In this document: one piece after another, positions 6,067 through 10,450 of the stretch
Position numbering within the stretch: the first letter of the stretch is position 1
Layout of the letters: every line of letters starts with the position of its first letter
Assembly: GCA_945902255.1 (NCBI GenBank)
Contig: CAMDMO010000053.1
Location: 1-10,450 of the forward strand
Length of the DNA: 10,450 nt
Source of the DNA: Rickettsia typhi
GTDB taxonomy: Bacteria > Pseudomonadota > Alphaproteobacteria > Rickettsiales > UBA1997
Direction of reading: 5' to 3'
The notes under the pieces: generated by a model
Databases searched by the model: none
What the model saw: the letters and a program-made list of their open reading frames with translations, nothing else
Told to the model about the DNA's origin: nothing
Translations under genes and position numbers: made by a program

Positions 6067-6123
6067 ATCCTCAAAAATATTTCGACTAAATTTGGTATTA
6101 TTTAGTGGAAATGGTATAAAAAT

Positions 6124-8781
6124 CTAACAAATTTGATGCATAACATATTGAAGAATGCCACCTAACTTGTAATATTCTACTTCATTTCCTGTATCAAGAC
6201 CACAAGTTAAAGTAACTTCTTCTCTAGAGCCATCAGCTCTAGTTATAATACATTTTATATCTTGCTTTGGCTTGATGCTAGGATTTATTCCCAAAATATC
6301 AATAGTTTCATCGCCAACTAGTTTTAAACTTTTGCGGCTTTGAGAATTTTGAAAAACTAACGGCATAACTCCCATGCCAACTAAGTTTGAGCGATGAATT
6401 CTTTCAAAGCTTTCAGCAATTACTGCTTTTACTCCAAGAAGATAGGTTCCTTTAGCGGCCCAATCACGAGAAGATCCTGTGCCATATTCCTTTCCAGCAA
6501 AAATTACCAATGGAATATTTTTTTCTTTATAAGCCATTGCTGCATCATATATTGACACAACTTCTTTTTGACCAGTAATTTTAGTAAAACCACCTTCTTT
6601 TCCTTCTAACATTTCATTTTTAATGCGAATATTAGCGAAAGTGCCTCTCATCATAACTTCATGATTGCCGCGTCTAGCTCCGTAAGAATTAAAATCTTTT
6701 TGCTCAACATTTTTTTCTTTCAAATAAGCTGCCGCTGGAGACGAATTTGAAATATTTCCAGCTGGTGAAATATGATCAGTGGTAATTGAATCACCAAATA
6801 TTCCTAAAACTTTTGCACCCTTAATTTCATTGGCGTTAGAACGATTAAGATCATCAAAGAAATTTGGCAAACGAATGTAAGTGCTATTTAAATTCCAGTT
6901 GTAAGTGCTTGATTTTTCTACTTGAATTTTTTGCCAATCAACTCCACCAGAGAAAAGATCAGAATATTTTTTTGCAAAAACTTCACGGGTAACAAAGTTA
7001 TTAATTACCTCTTCAACTTCTTCATTGCTTGGCCAAATATCTTTAAGATAGATTTTTTTACCATCAATTGCCGTTCCAATTGGATCTGAAGCAAGATTTA
7101 TTTTTAAACTTCCAGCTAGAGCATAAGCAACAACTAGTGGCGGAGAAGCTAAATAATTAGCTTTAACTAGTGGATGAACCCTGCCCTCAAAATTGCGATT
7201 TCCTGAAAGAACAGCGCCAACTAATAAATTTTTTGCTTTAATTGCATCTTCAATTTGATTATGAAGTGGTCCAGAATTTCCAATACAGGTTGTGCAGCCA
7301 TATCCAACAACATTAAAACCAAGTTTATCAAGATAGGTTTGTAAACCAGAATTTGATAAATATTCGCTAACCACTTGAGATCCCGGAGCTAGAGATGTTT
7401 TAACATGACCTTTTACTTTTAGACCATATTCAACCGCTTTTTTTGCAAGCAAACCTGCGGCAGCTAAAACAGATGGATTAGAGGTGTTAGTGCATGAAGT
7501 AATTGCAGCAATCACAACATCACCGTCAGTTAAGTCGCTATTTAATTCTGGAATGAAAGTTTTTCTTTCGTGAATTGAATTTAATTCTTTTTGTAAAGTA
7601 ATGAATGAATCACCAACCTGATCAAGAGTAACGCGATCTTGAGGTCTTTTTGGACCAGCTAGACTTGGCTTAATTGTTGAAATATCTAACTCTAAAATAT
7701 CACCAAATTCTGGGGTAAAATTATAATCTTCAACAAACATTCCTTGCGCTTTAGCGTAAGCTTCCACCAGCTCAATATTTTCTTGGCTACGAGCGGTAAG
7801 ATTTAGATAATCTAGGGTAATTTTATCAATTGGAAATATGCCACAAGTTGCACCATATTCTGGCGCCATATTCGCAATAGTGGCGCGATTAGCTAGTGAA
7901 AGCGATGCAAGAGCTGGTCCAAAAAATTCAACAAATTTTCCAACCACGCCTTTTTTGCGTAAAATTTGCGTAATAGTTAAAACAAGATCAGTTGCAGTAA
8001 CACCTTCTGGTAATTTTCCAACTAATTTAAAACCGATTACTTCAGGAATTAACATTGAAATTGCTTGACCAAGCATTGCCGCTTCTGCTTCAATTCCTCC
8101 AACACCCCAACCTAAAACTGCTAAACCGTTGATCATGGTAGTGTGGCTATCAGTTCCAACCACAGTGTCAGGATAAGCAATGGTTTCGCCATTAATTTCT
8201 TTTGTCCAAATAACTGAAGCTAAATTTTCAAGATTTACTTGGTGACAAATTCCGGTTCCAGGTGGAACAACACGAAAATTATCAAATGATTTTTGCGCCC
8301 ATTTTAAAAATTCATATCTCTCGAAGTTTCTTTCAAATTCTAGATCGGAATTTTTTTGAAAAGATTCTTTTGAGCCGGCAAAATCAACTTGCACCGAGTG
8401 ATCAATCACCAAATCAACTTGCACTAGAGGATTTATTCTTTTTGGATCTTTATTAGCTTTTTTCACCGCATCACGCATTGCTGCTAAGTCAACTACTGCA
8501 GGCACTCCCGTGAAATCTTGCATTAAAACTCGCGCTGGACGATAAGCAATTTCAATTCTTTGATTATCATCTCTAACAGAATCAATAACTGCGGAAATAT
8601 GTTGGCTTAAAACTGTGTTTTCATCAAAATTTCTTACCAAATTTTCGAGTAAAATTTTTAAACTAAATGGAAGTTTTGAAATATCTTTTCCAACTTTTTT
8701 TGCCGCTTTTTCTATTGAAAAAAATTTATATTCTTTTTTGCTAGTTTTTAATGAAGATTTTTCAATAAATTCTGAAGACAT
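6124..8781 (-). CDS. acnA: Aconitate hydratase A (aconitase)
   Basis: Interconverts citrate and isocitrate through cis-aconitate in the TCA cycle, using a [4Fe-4S] cluster. The 885-residue protein is full length for the AcnA/IRP1 type. Cluster ligands are visible as Cys430 (AITSCTNTSNPS) and Cys496/Cys499 (GYGCTTCIGNSG). Other family signatures are DFTGVPAVVDLAAMRDA (89-105), VGTDSHTTMINGL (208-220), GDSITTDHISPAGN (663-676), NSYGARRGNHEVMMRGTFAN (698-717) and AGKEYGTGSSRDWAAKG (762-778) at the swivelling domain. No key residue is missing. The ATG is 11 bases after the timA stop codon, so the two are probably one transcript with possible translational coupling. There is no Shine-Dalgarno sequence. 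The stop codon is followed by the 5957-6117 palindrome, whose core is the terminator. Confidence 0.98.
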   Translation of the reverse strand: MSSEFIEKSSLKTSKKEYKFFSIEKAAKKVGKDISKLPFSLKILLENLVRNFDENTVLSQHISAVIDSVRDDNQRIEIAYRPARVLMQDFTGVPAVVDLAAMRDAVKKANKDPKRINPLVQVDLVIDHSVQVDFAGSKESFQKNSDLEFERNFERYEFLKWAQKSFDNFRVVPPGTGICHQVNLENLASVIWTKEINGETIAYPDTVVGTDSHTTMINGLAVLGWGVGGIEAEAAMLGQAISMLIPEVIGFKLVGKLPEGVTATDLVLTITQILRKKGVVGKFVEFFGPALASLSLANRATIANMAPEYGATCGIFPIDKITLDYLNLTARSQENIELVEAYAKAQGMFVEDYNFTPEFGDILELDISTIKPSLAGPKRPQDRVTLDQVGDSFITLQKELNSIHERKTFIPELNSDLTDGDVVIAAITSCTNTSNPSVLAAAGLLAKKAVEYGLKVKGHVKTSLAPGSQVVSEYLSNSGLQTYLDKLGFNVVGYGCTTCIGNSGPLHNQIEDAIKAKNLLVGAVLSGNRNFEGRVHPLVKANYLASPPLVVAYALAGSLKINLASDPIGTAIDGKKIYLKDIWPSNEEVEEVINNFVTREVFAKKYSDLFSGGVDWQKIQVEKSSTYNWNLNSTYIRLPNFFDDLNRSNANEIKGAKVLGIFGDSITTDHISPAGNISNSSPAAAYLKEKNVEQKDFNSYGARRGNHEVMMRGTFANIRIKNEMLEGKEGGFTKITGQKEVVSIYDAAMAYKEKNIPLVIFAGKEYGTGSSRDWAAKGTYLLGVKAVIAESFERIHRSNLVGMGVMPLVFQNSQSRKSLKLVGDETIDILGINPSIKPKQDIKCIITRADGSREEVTLTCGLDTGNEVEYYKLGGILQYVMHQIC

Positions 8782-8792
8782 AGACTTGAAAA

Positions 8793-9458
8793 TTAAGAGT
8801 TAGTTGCGCTTACCAACCAATTTGGATTAGACGATAAAAGATCTTTTTTAAATACCCAAATATCAGTTAGCTGATTAATTTCATCTTTCTTACCATCAAT
8901 AATATTACCTTCTTTATTCACAACATAATTAATTTGTTTTGAAATAAATTTAACTGAAATTGTCGCATTATTTTCAAACAGACTTGCTGCAACTATTTCG
9001 GCTTTCTCAAGAGCGATTATGTTAGTGATTAGAATTTTTTCCTGAGATTTTCTTTGATTTATTGCAGCTTCAAAATCTTGATAAATTTTATCTGCAAGTA
9101 ATAGCTTTAAATTAATTAGATCACCTTGAGAAAAGGCTTTTATAATAAGGTCGAAGGCATATTTGGCACCTTTTAAGAAAAAATCTGCATCAATTTTACA
9201 TTTTTCTAAAATTTCAATAAGATTCGCACGATTTGATGAATCTAGAGAATTAATAATTTCTTCATTTGCAGGATTTTTTTCTTTTAACTCTAGAGGTTGA
9301 ACTGTTTTGATTTGATTTTGCGCAGCAACGATTTCAGATTGTTTAGCGGCTATTTTTTGACGAATTTGTTTCAATTCTTCTTCATCAACTTTTCCTAACT
9401 GCTGGTGAAGTTTGAAAAAAATGTAACATGCAACTGCAGCAAAAAAGATAATATCCAT
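8793..9458 (-). CDS. timA: Tim44/TimA family inner-membrane protein
   Basis: Complete 221-residue protein. Residues about 2-17 (IIFFAAVACYIFF) are a single N-terminal membrane segment, followed by a charged helix with coiled-coil character (about 20-50), a linker, and a Tim44-like domain (about 85-221). The domain shows FLKGAKYAFDLIIKAFSQGD (93-112) and ends TDIWVFKKDLLSSNPNWLVS, the usual closing motif of the family. Alphaproteobacterial TimA is homologous to the peripheral subunit Tim44 of the mitochondrial import motor; its bacterial role is not well defined and is thought to concern membrane-protein assembly or adaptor functions. It starts 49 bases after tRNA-His and runs directly into acnA. 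No Shine-Dalgarno sequence precedes the ATG at 9458. The family call is firm; the gene symbol follows current family naming. Confidence 0.85.
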   Translation of the reverse strand: MDIIFFAAVACYIFFKLHQQLGKVDEEELKQIRQKIAAKQSEIVAAQNQIKTVQPLELKEKNPANEEIINSLDSSNRANLIEILEKCKIDADFFLKGAKYAFDLIIKAFSQGDLINLKLLLADKIYQDFEAAINQRKSQEKILITNIIALEKAEIVAASLFENNATISVKFISKQINYVVNKEGNIIDGKKDEINQLTDIWVFKKDLLSSNPNWLVSATNS

Positions 9459-9507
9459 ATTTTTAATTTACTGCTTTTTAGATATTCTATTTAAGGAAAT
9501 CTTTTAA

Positions 9508-9585
9508 TGGGGCAAGCGACGGGGCTCGAACCCGCGACCCTCAGAACCACAATCTGATGCTCTAGCCAACTGAGCTACGCCTGCC
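9508..9585 (-). tRNA. tRNA-His (anticodon GTG), CCA encoded
   Basis: The minus strand folds as a full cloverleaf. The acceptor stem has 7 pairs with one G-U, plus the extra G at position -1 opposite C73, the identity mark of tRNA-His. The D-stem is GCTC/GAGC, the anticodon stem TCAGA/TCTGA carries loop TTGTGGT (anticodon GTG), and the T-arm is GCGGG-TTCGAGC-CCCGT. The 3' CCA (9510-9508) is encoded. Without CCA the gene covers 9511-9585. Confidence 0.97.
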
Positions 9586-9607
9586 ATAAATTAAAGTGAT
9601 GTTACGA

Positions 9608-9635
9608 AATTTAATCACTGCAGCTTCTTTGTCAA
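9608..9635 (-). promoter_or_regulatory. Probable promoter of tRNA-His
   Basis: The minus strand has a perfect -35 TTGACA (9635-9630), a 16-base spacer and a -10 TAAATT (9613-9608, 4 of 6 matches). It lies 22 bases before the tRNA 5' end, a good distance for a short leader. The timA-acnA pair may be transcribed from here by read-through, since no clear terminator follows the tRNA. Confidence 0.55.
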
Positions 9636-9643
9636 GAAAACAA

Positions 9644-9667
9644 AATAAAATCCCTAAGGATTTTATT
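9644..9667 (-). terminator. Intrinsic terminator of the right-edge gene
   Basis: A perfect 10-bp stem (AATAAAATCC with GGATTTTATT) around the loop CTAA is followed on the minus strand by TTTGTTTTC. It lies 76 bases beyond the stop codon of the gene ending at 9744 and just before the tRNA promoter, separating the two transcription units. Confidence 0.7.
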
Positions 9668-9743
9668 GGGTTTTGATAAATAAAAAAAGATATTTGTAAC
9701 GCTTACTTGTTTTGAATATTTTATTTGCTAGCACTTAACGCCA

Positions 9744-10450
9744 CTATTTCATCATCTCTTTCATTTCACCTTCAATTCTATCTTTATCCATTTCACATTT
9801 TTTAACATCATTTTCAAGATCCTTAACTTCTCTTTCTAAAGATTGAAGCTTATCTTTTTCACTTGCCGTTAAATCACCTTTTGCTTTCAAGCTTTGAATT
9901 TCCATTTCTTTAACTTGTTGATTTAATTTAGCCATTTTCAACTTACCACTCACTTGATTTTCACTCATTTTCATCTTGGCAAGCGCTGCTTTATCTACTG
10001 TATCAACAGCACCTTCAGAAATACCCAATAATACATTCGATCCTTTTAAGCCAATGTCAGGAGATTTTAATAGCACATCTGAAATCGACGCTCCAAATTC
10101 CACTTTAAAGTCAGTTGCCATTAATCCTGCAGGCTTTTCTGGATCTAGTTTTGTGTGAAGCTGCTCTATTTTATCTATAGATTTGGTGGCTTCTTGCAAT
10201 TTTTCTAATATTTCTTTTGCCTTTGCTTCTATTTCTTTCGCCCTTTCTTCTCTCATTTGCATAGCAGACTCTCTATCTCTGATGTCTGATTCGATTGCCT
10301 TAGTAGCATCTGATTTTTCTGGAATCGTTGTAGATGGAGCTGCTTGAGAATCTTGTGTTTGAGAGGCTGCATCTTTTGCACTCTCTGGTGCAGCAGCTTT
10401 TCTTGAGTCATCTCCTTGGTCTTGAGGTATAGATGAATCTGCAGCGCCAT
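9744..10450 (-). CDS. Unrecognised coiled-coil protein with disordered Ala/Gln/Ser/Asp-rich linker, 5' end outside window
   Basis: The frame ending at the stop 9746-9744 is open for 234 codons to the right edge, so the start is not in the window. Methionines at 10262 and 10256 are in frame, but the coding frame clearly continues upstream of them. The first visible 60 residues or so are low in hydrophobics and rich in Ala, Gln, Ser and Asp (GAADSSIPQDQGDDSRKAAA, then APESAKDAASQTQDSQAAPS), typical of a disordered linker. Next comes a charged helix (MREERAKEIEAKAKEILEKL). A middle part holds KVEFGASISDVLLKSPDIGL and SNVLLGISEGAVDTVDKAAL. The C-terminal half is almost wholly charged heptad-like helix ending GEMKEMMK. 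No membrane segment or catalytic motif is visible. I do not recognise the family. Such composition is common in secreted or surface-associated and in structural proteins; neither is shown here. Confidence 0.75.
   Translation of the reverse strand, partial: GAADSSIPQDQGDDSRKAAAPESAKDAASQTQDSQAAPSTTIPEKSDATKAIESDIRDRESAMQMREERAKEIEAKAKEILEKLQEATKSIDKIEQLHTKLDPEKPAGLMATDFKVEFGASISDVLLKSPDIGLKGSNVLLGISEGAVDTVDKAALAKMKMSENQVSGKLKMAKLNQQVKEMEIQSLKAKGDLTASEKDKLQSLEREVKDLENDVKKCEMDKDRIEGEMKEMMK

Larger units (their letters stand above)
5957..6117. repeat. 161-bp nested palindromic element between acnA and hpf
   Basis: The outer arms 5957-5988 and 6086-6117 form a 32-bp inverted repeat with a single mismatch (5982/6092). 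Inside is a perfect 19-bp inverted repeat (6007-6025 with 6048-6066), and inside that a 6-bp stem (6028-6033 with 6040-6045) around the loop ATCCTG. Almost the whole space between the acnA stop (6124) and the hpf start is therefore palindromic. The size and symmetry are like a MITE or the palindromic elements of Rickettsia (RPE), but no terminal motif of a known family was recognised and no target-site duplication is evident. It also holds the acnA terminator and a probable hpf promoter. Confidence 0.75.

Noticed and set aside
8615..8803. Plus-strand open frames inside acnA (for example 7838-8068, 8262-8456, 8615-8803).
   Set aside because: All are antisense to conserved aconitase sequence, lack ribosome-binding sites and have no recognisable motifs.
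9484..9489. TAGAAT on the minus strand upstream of timA as a timA-acnA promoter.
   Set aside because: No acceptable -35 lies at the right distance; that position falls in the tRNA 3' end. In AT-rich sequence a lone near-match to TATAAT is expected by chance.
9508..9585. tRNA-His as an integration site for a mobile element.
   Set aside because: No partial copy of the tRNA 3' end, integrase or phage gene is visible in the window, and the flanking genes are ordinary.
10253..10450. Minus-strand open frame of 65 codons starting at the window edge (begins MALQIHLYLK).
   Set aside because: It overlaps, in another frame, the upstream continuation of the coiled-coil gene. Its Gln/Leu/Lys-rich sequence is what results from shifting the Ala/Ser/Asp-rich linker codons.

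Overview
The window is AT-rich bacterial chromosome in which every supported gene lies on the minus strand, so transcription runs from right to left. The gene content points to an alphaproteobacterium: a TimA/Tim44-type inner-membrane protein, AcnA-type aconitase, and a GyrB of 815 residues with an expanded C-terminal half. The strong A+T bias would suit the Rickettsiales/Holosporales side of the class, but that placement is an inference from composition and gene style, not from any search.

Read in the direction of transcription from the right edge: (i) an unrecognised gene, cut by the window edge, encodes an Ala/Gln/Ser/Asp-rich linker followed by charged coiled-coil segments, and ends in an intrinsic terminator (9644-9667). 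(ii) tRNA-His(GUG), with encoded CCA and its own promoter, follows. (iii) timA and acnA are 11 bases apart and look co-transcribed. (iv) A 161-bp nested palindrome (5957-6117) contains the acnA terminator in its core and a likely hpf promoter in one arm. (v) Next come the long-form ribosome hibernation factor (hpf) and bS21 (rpsU), ending in a GC-rich terminator (5010-5034). (vi) A membrane-anchored thioredoxin/NHL beta-propeller protein follows, resembling the NHLRC2 architecture. (vii) gyrB has a TATAAT box and a leader stem-loop. (viii) One base beyond the gyrB stop is a pair of inverted GGGGTC-type palindromes (a REPIN-like structure), followed by the N-terminal part of the REP-associated Y1 transposase (RAYT) that probably owns them.

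Most genes are housekeeping: DNA topology, the TCA cycle, the ribosome and its dormancy, a tRNA, and membrane or redox functions. Four points stand out. GyrB carries Asn where E. coli GyrB has Asp426, which is the same change as a classical quinolone-resistance mutation. rpsU is the only gene here with a clear, long Shine-Dalgarno sequence, which recalls bS21 autoregulation described in Bacteroidia. The acnA-hpf palindrome looks like a mobile or regulatory element. The REPIN/RAYT unit sits directly against gyrB.

No CRISPR array, phage module, defence island or riboswitch could be supported. No gene-free stretch exceeds about 300 bases; the longest gaps (2798-2932, 4931-5066, 5947-6123, 9586-9743) are each described below.
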